Numbered from the stretch's first letter, positions 25,701-33,991 are shown. The stretch is DNA of 64,000 bases from JAPPHA01 sp964291635 (GCA_964291635.2 OZ219892.1:62001-126000), one strand, 5' to 3'. The notes: generated from the sequence alone by a model not told the origin. Numbers and translations: made by a program.

Positions 25701-27071
25701 GCGCTGATGGGTGCGGCCTGGGTCAAACGCCTTGGGGAACATCTTCCGTCGATCTTCCCGGGGCGTGCGGAGCAGACGGCGGCCTACCGGTTGCTGTCCA
25801 ATGACGCGGTGACGATGGATCATATCCTGGATTCGCATTTCGAGCAGACGGTTGAGCGCTGCGGTGTCGAGCGGCTTGTGCTTGCGGTACAGGACACGAC
25901 GACACTGAATTATGACGACCTGTCAAAGACTTCGGGCCTCGACGAGCTTGGCGGGGGCGGCAAGGGCACCTCGGGCATCCTGGCCCATTTCGGCGTTGCG
26001 GTGAACGCGGTGGGCCGGCCCCTGGGGATGTACACGGTGGACACGGACTTCCGTCAGGATGCGGCGAAGGACAGTGTCCGCTGGGTGGACGGCCTTGAGC
26101 GGGCCCAGGAACTCGCGCGCGCCTGCCCGGAGGGCCGGGTGGTGACGGTCTGCGACCGCGAGGGCGACTTCTGGGAGCTGATCGCGCGTGCGCAGCAGAC
26201 CGGGGCGGCATTGCTGGTCCGGGCCAGCCGGGGGACGCAACGGCGGGTTGCCCTGGCCTCCGGAGGCGACGCGAACCTTTGGGATCATGTGCTGGGGACG
26301 GAACCGGTGGGCGGTCGCAGGATCGAGGTTCCGGCCTGCGGGGGAGCGAACCGCAGGAAGGCCCGCACGGCGAAGCTGACATTGCGCTGCACGCCGGTGG
26401 AGCTGCTTGCTCCGAAGGACCGGGGGGACGAACCACCGGTCCGCATGATCGCGGTCTCGGCCCGTGAGGAGGATCCTCCCCGCCGCCCGGCCTTGCCGGC
26501 ATCGAAGACCGGGAAGAAGAAGAAGCAACCGCTGCACTGGATGCTGCTGACCACCGAGGGCGAGGCCGATCTCGACACCGCCTGCACGGTGCTGCACTGG
26601 TACGAACTGCGCTGGCGGATCGAACGGTTCTTCCACGCGCTGAAGGTTGGCACCCGCATCGAGGATCGCCGCCTCGACGAGGCCGACGACCTGAAGAAGT
26701 GTCTCGCCTTCGACGCAATCACCGCATTCAGGGTTTGGGATCTTTCGCTTCTCGCGCGCGAGAGGCCGGACGAACCGGCTGATCGATTTGTCACCGAGGA
26801 CGACATCCGGGCGCTCTGCGCTCTCGCCTCCCACCATGGTTTCAAGGTTCCCCGGGGACCGCCGGAGATGACCATCGCGGGCTTCGTCGTGCTGACGGGC
26901 GGCCTGGCGGGCTTTCATCCCTCGAAGCGCCAGCCGCTACCCGGCACCCAGAAGCTCTGGGAGGGGGTGAGGTTCCTGTCTCACGCCGTCATCGCCATCC
27001 AGGCCAAGGAAGAATGGGACAGGAAAAACCGAAAAGGAGACGAGAACCCGGAGTTAAGTGTGATAAAGTGA
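22722..27071 (+). CDS. Chimeric ORF: inner DruA-IS4 transposase reading through into the outer transposase
   Basis: One uninterrupted 1449-codon frame from ATG 22722. Its first 760 or so codons are the inner IS protein: HTH (RRLTRRQIAEVQETVEML), DUF4338/DruA core (DRHHYLGYRRPYGTHIRYF, RERWIGWTDRTRDRN, LVFPWVNSKNLASCGLSL, PVLCETFVEEDRFRATCY, AANWERIGATGG), then an IS4-type DDE domain. The DDE motifs are FAVDGSKITLPREL (first Asp, near residue 431), IVYDRGYWSFEM (second Asp, about 503) and the YREK box YHGRWQVEEGYKTGK (about 597). At the right terminal repeat (codons for LSECH) the frame enters the outer DUF4338 core at CPSDFPDRS. The fusion is an accident of nesting; whether a 1449-residue protein is made or processed is unknown. 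The inner transposase domains look complete. Confidence 0.85.
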   Translation: MDPRITALQSTTFSGRRLTRRQIAEVQETVEMLPNESRKELCRIICEHLNWVTAKGDYRVGACMGMLDHLEQHGILRLPEKRQNMVRANNSKPVWSSASDPAPLISAPLKELQPLGLEVVTDTEGRQLWNAFVDRHHYLGYRRPYGTHIRYFLTDCRGRRLGCLLFDASARSLPCRERWIGWTDRTRDRNRHLVVTNSRWLVFPWVNSKNLASCGLSLAMRRLGDDWQDLHGYRPVLCETFVEEDRFRATCYRAANWERIGATGGDKGKSIKGVYVLPLCKDSKGILRGERNAARPAKPPSRAERGRSGGSDRRFTRQWETLVAAATAVAEREDARWQKRRRVFSTLLIMLFVFRLVVAPRRQGYRTTLCELWEQCQQSDIALPQDEPPAASSASEAREKLDEAAFKTLHREILAHAPDDPLWKGHRVFAVDGSKITLPRELLRSGYRTPNDGAHYPQGMISTLYRLHSRMPVDFDLFDHENERAAALTHLDHAAEGDVIVYDRGYWSFEMALVHNLRKLHFVFRIQNNANPVFDAFIASEQGDRIITLKAPRDATELRGRSLRIRLVKYTHADTEYYLATSLLDSRYTVQALSDLYHGRWQVEEGYKTGKDVIESFHAKSERGVRQELYAAFTLVVIARLFANRCDHDINLDANDDLPAMRTNFKNGMRLLGREIEAMFLRQSQMVAQSVKRIMTGLSRCIQRERPGRSYNRGITATTEQVAEPKTSLTEPDHDQAPGFRKNTRSTGVSLSERQKSLSECHCPSDFPDRSVSCLLRDLGALSLELVTAPEDRRRWEAMIESHHPEGWRRPPGGQVRYWVRSEHDGVLGGIGFTAAGIQLGPRDGVIGWSADARVANIAKVVCNHRFLLLPGVRVKGLASRVLRLAAERIADDWAAAYGERPVLVQSFTGPGQSGLSYRAAGWKCCPELTSGRRSGVRRAVWLRPLVAGWQQVLCAGPERVLGWSGSLYCEGGWAAREYGRSTHPDGRVRRRIALMGAAWVKRLGEHLPSIFPGRAEQTAAYRLLSNDAVTMDHILDSHFEQTVERCGVERLVLAVQDTTTLNYDDLSKTSGLDELGGGGKGTSGILAHFGVAVNAVGRPLGMYTVDTDFRQDAAKDSVRWVDGLERAQELARACPEGRVVTVCDREGDFWELIARAQQTGAALLVRASRGTQRRVALASGGDANLWDHVLGTEPVGGRRIEVPACGGANRRKARTAKLTLRCTPVELLAPKDRGDEPPVRMIAVSAREEDPPRRPALPASKTGKKKKQPLHWMLLTTEGEADLDTACTVLHWYELRWRIERFFHALKVGTRIEDRRLDEADDLKKCLAFDAITAFRVWDLSLLARERPDEPADRFVTEDDIRALCALASHHGFKVPRGPPEMTIAGFVVLTGGLAGFHPSKRQPLPGTQKLWEGVRFLSHAVIAIQAKEEWDRKNRKGDENPELSVIK
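24994..25009. repeat. Inner IS right terminal inverted repeat
   Basis: TATCCGAATGCCATTG on the plus strand; inverse partner of 22562-22577. Confidence 0.9.
25010..25019. repeat. Inner IS target-site duplication, right copy (CCCGTCGGAC)
   Basis: Identical to 22552-22561. After it the outer gene resumes in frame with TTCCCCGACCGT (F-P-D-R). Confidence 0.9.
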
Positions 27072-27074
27072 TAG
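27047..27074. repeat. Outer IS right terminal inverted repeat
   Basis: Inverse partner of 22257-22284. It contains the stop codon of the outer transposase (27069-27071) and, on the other strand, the artificial TAA that ends the recombinase N-terminal part (27054-27056). Confidence 0.85.
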
Positions 27075-28430
27075 CTCCAGGGCCCGGTTCCAGTCGCGTT
27101 CGAGCGTGTCGGCGACCAGGCGATTGTCGGGGTCCACCTTGCGATAGCGGCGTTCCGCAAGCGAGGCTTCATAGTTGCAGCGGTCCACGTCCAGCTGCAG
27201 TGTCCGATGCGCCTCCTGGTCCTTTTGCTGCTGCTGCCTGAACGCCTCGGCCGCCGCCTCGATGCCGGACGCCGAAACCGCTTCAAGGAATGTGTCGCCA
27301 ATCAGGGCATCGATGCGCTTGCCGCCGACCGTCATGCACGACCGTCGGCCGGAGTCTCCGTTGCGTGGCGCGCAGATGTAGGTCCACGCCTTGCCGTAGG
27401 CGACACCCATGGCGCGGCCGCAATGACCGCAGACCACGCGACCCTGCAGCAGCGCCTTGCCTTCCCGCTCCGCGCCCCCCGTTCCCGATGCCGTCGAGTT
27501 CGTCGACAGCCGGTCCTGGATCTCAAGCCAGACCGGCCAGGGGACGTAACCCTCGTGATGATCCTTGATCAGGACATGCCAGTCCTCCGGGTCGACCTTG
27601 CGGATGATGCGCCGGACCTGGTTGTCGTCACCCAATACCCGCTCCGTCCGCTGGCGCCCGTAGACATAGGCGCCCCCCATGGCCGGATTGCGGAGAATCG
27701 AATAAACGCGCTCATAGCGGGTTTTGCTCCACACGACGGTGTCGCTGCCCGATTGACGGCTGGGAAGCCGGACCCCCTCATCCCGAAGCGCCTGGATCGC
27801 CTGGTGCGCCGAACCGTGCGCCAGAAAACTGGAAAACACCCGGTCGATCGCATGCCGGACCCGCAGGTCCGGATCCTTGAGCAGCGAAGTCCCCTCCAGC
27901 ACGTATCCGATCGGAATGTGGTGATACAATTCGCCGCGGGCGGCCTTGTTCCGGATGCCGCCCTGCAGGCGCGTCCGGATCAGGAAGGCTTCCGATTCCG
28001 AAAGCGTGCCCTTGATCGAGAGAACAAGATTGTCGTCATGGCGGGCCGGGGAATACACCTGTTCCCCTTCCACCAGCAGCGTGTCCGTCATCCGGCACCA
28101 GTCGAGCAATTGAAACCACTCTACCGGATTCCGCGCCAGACGACTGACTTCAAGACCGAAGACCGCCCCCACACGACCGCGCGCGACCGCATCGGCAAGC
28201 CGCGAAAAACCGTCGCGTTCGCCCGCAAACGAACCCGACCGGCCCTGGTCCGCATCCACGGTCTCAATCAGGTCGTCGTGCCAGCCCAGGGCGCGCGCCT
28301 CGTTGGCCAGCGCGTACTGACGCTCCGTGGATTCCCGGTTCGCGATGACCTGCGTCGGCGTCGATTGCCGGATGTAAATCAGGGCACGGCGTTCAAGGTG
28401 GCGGGCCGTGATCTTCTCGCCTGCGCTCAT
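27054..28430 (-). pseudogene. Large serine recombinase, N-terminal part (split by the outer IS)
   Basis: From ATG 28430 (MSAGEKITARHLERRALIYI) the frame shows the resolvase catalytic domain with the nucleophile Ser in YIRQSTPTQV, then DQGRSGSFAGERDGFSRL, GLEVSRLARNPVEWFQLL and EQVYSPARHDDNLVLSIKGT. A recombinase domain follows (GYVYGRQR-type sequence YVYGRQRTERVLG), a zinc ribbon (VCGHCGR ... YICAPRN) and a coiled coil. It stops artificially in the IS end after WNRALE. It belongs to the transposon-type recombinases that occur with a DUF5372-like and a small ORF. The remaining 276 codons are at 21417-22247. Confidence 0.88.
27075..27083. repeat. Outer IS target-site duplication, right copy (CTCCAGGGC)
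   Basis: Identical to 22248-22256. Confidence 0.9.
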
Positions 28431-28554
28431 CGTCCATCTCCGCTGCGGCAACCTTCGTCATCAGTTGCGACAGTTGCGTCACAAACGCCGCCCGGCTCTC
28501 CTGCGGAAACCTCTGCCACCGCGCCAGACGTTCCTCCCAGGCCAGAAGCGCCAA
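28393..28554 (-). CDS. Small recombinase-accessory ORF
   Basis: A short frame with LAWEERLARWQRFPQESRAA and FVTQLSQLMTKVAAAEMDDE that overlaps the recombinase start. It has no ATG; a TTG at 28554 is the most likely start, though the frame is open to 28737. It resembles the ORF at 1511-1642 in sequence pattern and in its place after a DUF5372-like gene. Function unknown; possibly helical and a partner of the recombinase. Confidence 0.45.
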   Translation of the reverse strand: MALLAWEERLARWQRFPQESRAAFVTQLSQLMTKVAAAEMDDERRREDHGPPP

Positions 28555-28897
28555 AAGCGGCGGTTCCCGATCGTGGCCCTGTGATCCCAACCCGATCCTC
28601 CAGTGTCCTGATCCGTTCAAGCAGGGCGAAAAATGCGTCAAGCGAGCCGCGGGTGCAAGCCACCGGGGGCGCGCATCCGGCAAGAGTCGTCCAATCCGAC
28701 GGAATCCGGAAACGCTGACCGTCCGGCATCTCCACATCCAGGAACATGCGGCCGCAGGCGTGCCTGCGAACCTTGTTAACCTTCAGTTCCCGGGTATCGT
28801 ACGGGTGCTTGAAACGCTTGAGAAAAACCGGCTCCGACGGCAGGCGCTGGGAAAGCCCTCGAAGTGTATTAGTCTGTTGCTCCTTCGTAAAGGACAA
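28427..28897 (-). CDS. DUF5372-like protein upstream of the serine recombinase
   Basis: The frame begins SFTKEQQTNTLRGLSQRLPS and has FKHPYDTRELKVNKVRRHAC, then RMFLDVEMPDGQRFRIPSDW and DAFFALLERIRTLEDRVGIT. The first 110 residues look real; the tail (from about residue 115) runs antiphase to the small ORF and may be read-through. It forms, with that ORF and the recombinase, a three-gene cassette. Its start lies at the breakpoint in the IS1634-like transposase (about 28870-28897), so the first codons may derive from the target. Confidence 0.55.
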   Translation of the reverse strand: MSFTKEQQTNTLRGLSQRLPSEPVFLKRFKHPYDTRELKVNKVRRHACGRMFLDVEMPDGQRFRIPSDWTTLAGCAPPVACTRGSLDAFFALLERIRTLEDRVGITGPRSGTAAFGASGLGGTSGAVAEVSAGEPGGVCDATVATDDEGCRSGDGR

Positions 28898-29423
28898 GGG
28901 TATTGCCGCCCCCGAGGTGGCGGTTGGCGAGGCTCTTCTCGATCCAGGGCTGGCGCTTCAGCAGCCAGTCGAGCATGGCCAGCATCTCGTTGCCGGTGAC
29001 GGGGCCGAGCCCGAGCACGGCCCCGAGGCTGGTGGAGGCGGTCTCCGGCGACAGCGCCCGGGCGGTGGCGAGCTTGGAGGCGGGATCGACGATGCGCGCG
29101 ACAATGGCGGCGACGGCGAGATCCCTCATGCGGTCTGCCTTGCGGTCGAGGATGCGGACCAGGCCCAGGGACCGGAGCGTTCCCAACACCGCCGCCACGT
29201 GGCCGTGGGGAACCGCCCTCTTGATGGCGAAGACGTCGTTGAGGTTCCGGACGGCGACACCGCCCCTGAGGAGGGTATCGATGCCGCTGACGATGTGTTC
29301 GGGCAGGCCGGTGAGGTTGGCGCGGGTGCGTTTTTTGATGCGTTTGCCTTCGCGCCAGGCCTCGCGGATGAGGACGGTGGGGCGTCCGCCTCTGTTTGGG
29401 ATGCGCTCGACGTTGAGAGCCAT
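28880..29423 (-). pseudogene. IS1634-family-like transposase, N-terminal fragment
   Basis: From ATG 29423: VERIPNRGGRPTVLIREAWR, GKRIKKRTRANLTGLPEHIV, PHGHVAAVLGTLRSLGLVRI, IVARIVDPASKLATARALSP and LANRHLGGGNTLVLYE, the N-terminal region of IS1634-type transposases that precedes the DDE core. It breaks off after LVLYE at about 28880, where relatives continue to the catalytic domain (LVLYD...). About 180 of some 500-600 residues remain. The recombinase cassette begins right at the break, so it probably inserted here or recombined with this IS. Confidence 0.75.
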
Positions 29424-30117
29424 GGGAACGGAGATAGGCTGTTAAACAGGCTGAGTCAACGAGGAAAATGCCTTTATCCTGCATTTACATGGGAACAATT
29501 GTCCGGAATCCCCTTTTCCGGAATCCGCGTAAGTGATTCTAATTCAACGATATTCTCACCGATGATTCCGTTTTGTTCCGTTTGAAGTTCCGCTTAATTG
29601 GCCGGTTCGAAGGTTATGCATCAAGACCCCGGAAACCAAGTGATTATGGTCCGTCTTGATCCATGCGAGCGGGGCGAATGCGCGAGGCCTGATGCGTTTC
29701 GATCCTCGTTCTGCTGTTGACGAATTGCGGGACAAGAATCTTTCAACGCGCCGACGAAGGCGACGACATCGTGAATGCGGCCGGCATCTATCTCGGTCAT
29801 GGCGTGTGTATTCTAGACCGGCCCTGGTTTGACGGCGACCTGGCGAGGGAAATCAGTGTTCCATCGGGCGCGCAATCCGGATTTTCAATTTCAAGCACTC
29901 AAGTCCGCCTTCGAGAATCGCTTCCATGAATTCCCGAACCCGCGCTGATCACAGGATCAACAGCGGCGTTCGTTCCGATGTTTCTGATTCAGTCGTAGGT
30001 ACTCTCCCGGCCAGACCGACGAAATCCGGATGCAATATCTTGTATTTCTAGTCGAATTGCCTTAACAATCAACGAAAACAAGAACCCAGAATAATTCGGG
30101 AACTGGAGCAGGACACA
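29424..30117. other. Non-coding border between the mobile block and parE
   Basis: Nearly 700 nt with no convincing gene. A direct repeat CCGGAATCC (twice around 29502-29525) lies just upstream of the IS1634-like fragment and may belong to that IS end. A 71-codon plus-strand frame at 29717-29929 has no recognisable motif and no good ribosome-binding site. By eye the composition becomes less GC-rich from about 29500, marking the change from mobile to core DNA. The last 100 nt should hold the parE promoter. Confidence 0.5.
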
Positions 30118-32113
30118 GTGCAGGTAACGACCTCAGAGGACTCGGTAAACGCGAGCCATCACTACGACGCAAATTCAATAGAGGTTCTGGAGGGGCTCGA
30201 GGCCGTTCGCAAGCGACCCGCGATGTACATCGGCGGAAAAGACGAACGGGCGATGCATCACCTCATTGCGGAGGTTCTGGACAACGCGATGGACGAGGCC
30301 ATCAGCGGCCACGCCAGCAGGGTCGAAATCGAATTGGACCGCGACGGTACCGGACGGACATTTGTCACGGTCCAGGACAATGGACGCGGGATTCCCGTCG
30401 ATCCGCATCCCAAGTTCCCGGACAAGTCGGCCCTGGAAGTCATTATGTGCACGTTACACGCAGGCGGAAAGTTTTCCGGAGAGGCGTATCAGGTCTCCGG
30501 AGGATTGCACGGCGTCGGGGTCTCGGTTGTCAATGCCCTCTCGTCCCATGTCCGGGTTGAGGTGGCAAGGGAGCAAAAAATTTACTGCCAGGAGTTTTCG
30601 CGTGGCGTTCCCGTAACGGACCTGCGGGAACTGGGAAAGACGCACAACCGCCGAGGCACGACCGTGACCTTTAACCCGGATCCGGAGATCTTCGGGGACT
30701 CGCGATTCCGACCTCGCCAGGTTTTCGAAATGGCCAAATCGAAGGCATTCCTTTTTTCTGGTCTTGACGTCCGATGGAATTGCGATGCCGCGCTCATCGA
30801 CGGGACGAGCGATGTTCCCACGACCGCCCATTTTTTCTTTCCTGGTGGTATCAAGGACTACCTCGGCGAACGACTTGCCGGCCTCGATACAAATGCTCCG
30901 GGACCGTTTGCAGGAAAAGTCAAGTTCCACGAAAAATTTGGCAACGGTACCAACGGGTCGGTTGAGTGGGCCATCAACTGGACACATGACCGGAGTGCAT
31001 TCCTGCATTCGTTCTGCAATACGGTTCCGACGGCAGGGGGTGGAACTCACGAGCAAGGATTCTGGTCCGCGATCCTCAAGGGAACGAAGGCCTACGGGAA
31101 GAGGACCGGCAATCGCAAGGCGTCGCTGATCAATCGCGAGGACATTGTTGGAAGCGGGTGCGCGATATTGTCCTGCTTTGTACGTGAACCCGAGTTCTCG
31201 GGGCAGACGAAAGACCGTCTCGTCTCCGCGGATGTCGCGCGTCTGGTGGAAAAATCGATTTCCGACCATTTCGACAATTGGCTGGCATCAGATACGCAGG
31301 CGGCAAATTCCGTCCTGGATTTGCTTACGGAGCGTGCAGAGGATCGTCTGCGCACGGAAAGCCGAAAAGGAAACGTCGCGGAAATCACCGACACGAAAGC
31401 TCCGCCTTCCCGGAAAACTCGTCGACTGCAGCCAGGCAAACAAGGCCGGGACTGAACTGTTCATCGTGGAAGGGGACAGCGCGGGCGGCTCCGCCAAGAT
31501 GGCTAGGGACAGGACGACCCAGGCCCTGCTCCCGCTACGGGGAAAGATCCTGAATGTTGTCGGTGCATCCAAAAGCAAGATGGCGGCAAACAGCGAGATC
31601 AATGACCTGTGCCAGGCACTGGGCACCAAGACGGGTTCCCGATTCACCATTGATGACCTGAGATACGAAAAAGTCATCATCATGACTGACGCGGATGTCG
31701 ATGGTGCACATATCGCGTCTCTCCTGATGACATTTTTCTTTACTCAAATGAGACCTTTGGTTGACGACGGGCATCTCTACCTGGCTTGTCCACCGCTTTA
31801 TCGCCTGACCCAAGGGTCCGTTCGGGCATACGCTCGGGACGATGTCGAACGGGCGCGTCTCCTCGAAACCGGGCTTGGTGGAAGGGGAAAGATCGAGACG
31901 TCACGGTTCAAGGGTCTTGGAGAGATGGATGCCAAGGATCTGAAAGCCACCACAATGGACACGGAGTCCCGCCAATTGATTCGAGTCAAAATAGTCGATG
32001 AAGAACCCGACAAGACGGACAACCTTGTTCAGGATCTCATGGGTCGAAAGCCCGAGTCGCGATTTGCTTTTATCCAGAAGAATGCGCGATCGGTCGACGC
32101 GCTCGATATTTGA
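30118..32113 (+). CDS. parE: DNA topoisomerase IV subunit B, with an apparent one-base frameshift
   Basis: Topoisomerase IV decatenates daughter chromosomes; ParE is its ATPase subunit. The first frame (GTG 30118) has the GHKL ATPase motifs EVLDNAMDEA, QDNGRGIP and GLHGVGVSVVNAL, and the ParE-type YIGGKDERAMHHL. The second has TRKLRLPGKLVDC and the TOPRIM motifs VEGDSAGGSA and IIMTDADVDGAH, then FKGLGEMDAKDL. They are out of phase: at 31351-31357 CGC-A-CGG contains one extra base; dropping A31354 gives EDRLR-RKAEKE and a 664-residue protein of normal ParE length. As parE is essential in its relatives, a sequencing or assembly error, a duplicate gene, or recoding must be considered. Confidence 0.88.
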
Positions 32114-32161
32114 GTTCAAGCCGGCCCGTATGCCACCAAGCCATGCACGGATTGACGCCCG

Positions 32162-33991
32162 TCACCGGTGGTTTGACGACTCCATCTTTTCCGCGAGTTC
32201 AAGCCATTCCGCCTCTGCGGCCTCAAGCTTGCGTCTGCATTTCGCGAGTTCGTCGTTCGCCTTGTGAAACGCTGGCGGGTCCTTGAGGAACAGGTCAGGG
32301 TCCGAAAGGGCCGATTCAAAGTCCCTGATCCTGCCGGTCATCGCTTCAATTTTCGGCAACAATCGGGCGAATTTGTGTTTTTCGGTAAAGCTCAAGCCGA
32401 TTCCCTTGATCCCCGGTGATTCCAGGCGTGAAGTGCTCCTTTTGGAACTTCGAATCTGTTGTGATTTTTCCCTGGCAGAAGAAGCGGAAATCGTTTCGCT
32501 CACTCGGGGCCAGCCACCTGCATGAATCTGGACCCGGCCCCTGCCCTCCAGAAACAGAGACATCGTCGCAACCCGATCGACAAAATCCCTGTCGTGACTG
32601 GCAAAAAGTACTGTTCCACCGTATGTTGCGATGAGTTCCTGAAGCAAGTCGAGCGTTTCGACATCAAGGTCATTGGTCGGTTCATCAAGGATCAACAGAT
32701 TGCTGGGACGAGCCATCACGCAGGCGAGCTGCAATCGCGCCCGTTCACCCCCAGACAGTGATGCCACTGGTGCCCTCGCCTGTCGTTCGTCGAACAGGAA
32801 TTCCTTCAGGTATCCTGCAACATGGCGAAGCTTTCCACGTACAAACACGTGGTCGGTTTGCTTTCTTCCAGATGCACCCTGGTCGCCTGTAAGCACTTCC
32901 CGAACTGTCAGGTCTGCGTTGATGTCGCTGTCGCTTTGGCCGAACCAGGCAACACTTAACCTTGCCCCGAATCTGATCGCCCCTGAATCCGGTGGCAAAC
33001 GGCCTGACAGCAGACCAAGCAAGGTCGTCTTTCCGATTCCATTGACTCCCAGTACGGCAACACGATCTCCGCGTTTGATCCTGAGGTTCAACCGATCAAG
33101 GATTTTCGTATTGCCGAACGCCTTGGACATTCCGTCGGATTCCACGACCAACTGCCCGGATCTCGGAGATGGCGCCCATTCCGCCTTCGGACCCGGCTTG
33201 TCTCGGGAAGGCGTTTTCCTTTTGGACCGGATTTCCTTGAGTTCACGCAGTCGACGCAGGTTGCGCCTCCGCCGCGCCGAAATCCCGACGGCAAGCCACC
33301 TTTCCTCCCGCTTGAGAAATCGTTTGCGTTCGCGCTCTTCGCGAATTTCCTTCGCCTGGATTTCATCGCGCCAGTCCTCGAAGTGTTCGAATCCCTTGTT
33401 CAACCGATCGAGTCGACCATTGTGAAGCCAGAGCGTCGTACGCGACACAGATCGCAGAAACGCTCGATCGTGCGAAACGACAACAAAGGCCGTTTCGGTT
33501 TTCGAAAGATAGTTTTCAAGCCAAAGGATTCCGTCGATATCCAGATGATTTGTTGGTTCGTCGAGAAGCATCAAGTCCGGTTGCAGCGCGATCAGTCTCG
33601 CAATTCCGGCGCGGCGCCGTTCACCTCCTGAGGCGCCATTGACGAGAATTTGTGGCGCGACCTTCAGACCGTCCATTGCGGCCCGTGCCCGAAACCATTC
33701 CTCTTCTGGAAGTCCGGAGGTTACGAAATCCTCGAGGTTCTGAAATCGACGCAGGTCCGGGTTTTGTTCAAGAACCCCTATTCGGGTTCCCGAAGCCTGA
33801 AACCTCTCGCCGGAATCCACGTCGACCAAGCCTGCCATCAAGCCGATCAGGGTCGATTTTCCTGATCCGTTTCTTCCGACAAGGCAAATCCGGTCGCGAC
33901 GCCGGATGATTGCATCGAGTTCATTGAAGAGCGGGTCTCCTCCGAAAGTAACCATGACACGGTCGAGGACCAGAATGGGCGGCTGAACCAT
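32162..33991 (-). CDS. ABC-F family ATPase, Uup-like
   Basis: A 609-residue soluble protein with two ABC domains. Domain 1: Walker A GRNGSGKST, signature NGASGGERRR (Ala-Ser in place of Leu-Ser), LMLLDEPTNHLDIDGILWLE. Domain 2: GVNGIGKTT, SLSGGERAR, LLILDEPTNDLDVETLDLLQ. Between them lies a charged linker helix (KEIREERERKRFLKREERWL). The C-terminal 80 residues form a coiled coil as in Uup. ABC-F proteins act on ribosomes or branched DNA rather than in transport. It converges with parE (48 nt apart), part of the core chromosome. Confidence 0.9.
   Translation of the reverse strand: MVQPPILVLDRVMVTFGGDPLFNELDAIIRRRDRICLVGRNGSGKSTLIGLMAGLVDVDSGERFQASGTRIGVLEQNPDLRRFQNLEDFVTSGLPEEEWFRARAAMDGLKVAPQILVNGASGGERRRAGIARLIALQPDLMLLDEPTNHLDIDGILWLENYLSKTETAFVVVSHDRAFLRSVSRTTLWLHNGRLDRLNKGFEHFEDWRDEIQAKEIREERERKRFLKREERWLAVGISARRRRNLRRLRELKEIRSKRKTPSRDKPGPKAEWAPSPRSGQLVVESDGMSKAFGNTKILDRLNLRIKRGDRVAVLGVNGIGKTTLLGLLSGRLPPDSGAIRFGARLSVAWFGQSDSDINADLTVREVLTGDQGASGRKQTDHVFVRGKLRHVAGYLKEFLFDERQARAPVASLSGGERARLQLACVMARPSNLLILDEPTNDLDVETLDLLQELIATYGGTVLFASHDRDFVDRVATMSLFLEGRGRVQIHAGGWPRVSETISASSAREKSQQIRSSKRSTSRLESPGIKGIGLSFTEKHKFARLLPKIEAMTGRIRDFESALSDPDLFLKDPPAFHKANDELAKCRRKLEAAEAEWLELAEKMESSNHR

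Larger units (their letters stand above)
22310..27071 (+). pseudogene. Outer DUF4338 (DruA-like)-Tn5-type transposase fusion, interrupted
   Basis: Exon-like parts 22310-22561 and 25020-27071 rejoin in frame (84 + 684 codons) once the inner IS and one 10-bp duplication are removed. Order: an N-terminal HTH-like region (ELSRTALAHEFCERENWTNR), the DUF4338 core (GGQVRYWVRSEHDG, VIGWSADARVANIAKVVCNH, FLLLPGVRVKGLASRVL, PVLVQSFTGPGQSGLSYRAA), a Tnp DNA-bind region (GGWAAREYGRSTHPDGRV, AEQTAAYRLLSNDAVTMDHI) and a Tn5-like DDE core. Core motifs: VQDTTTLNYDD (first Asp), VCDREGDFWELI (second Asp) and the YREK box YELRWRIERFFHALK (Glu). DUF4338 is the family of Druantia DruA. Intact it should have moved the outer element; now it is split. 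Confidence 0.85.
22257..27074 (+). mobile_element. Outer insertion sequence with DruA-transposase gene (IS4 superfamily, IS50/Tn5-like)
   Basis: A 4818-bp span bounded by imperfect terminal inverted repeats of about 28 bp (22257-22284 and 27047-27074, both starting CTATCA and ending ACTC[TC]GGG when read inwards) and flanked by a 9-bp duplication, as expected for IS50/Tn5-like elements. Without the inner insertion it is 2360 bp with a single 767-codon gene (22310-22561 joined to 25020-27071). It is inserted in the serine recombinase gene, whose frame it stops with its own right end (codons for LSLYHT then TAA). Confidence 0.92.

Noticed and set aside
22668..27071. A single native 1449-1467-residue DruA-transposase-DruA-transposase protein
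   Set aside because: Terminal repeats and a 10-bp duplication at 22552-22577/24994-25019 show that the frame is a product of one IS inserted into another.
29717..29929. A 70-residue plus-strand ORF before parE
   Set aside because: No motif, no ribosome-binding site and no coding-like pattern; kept only as part of the intergenic description.
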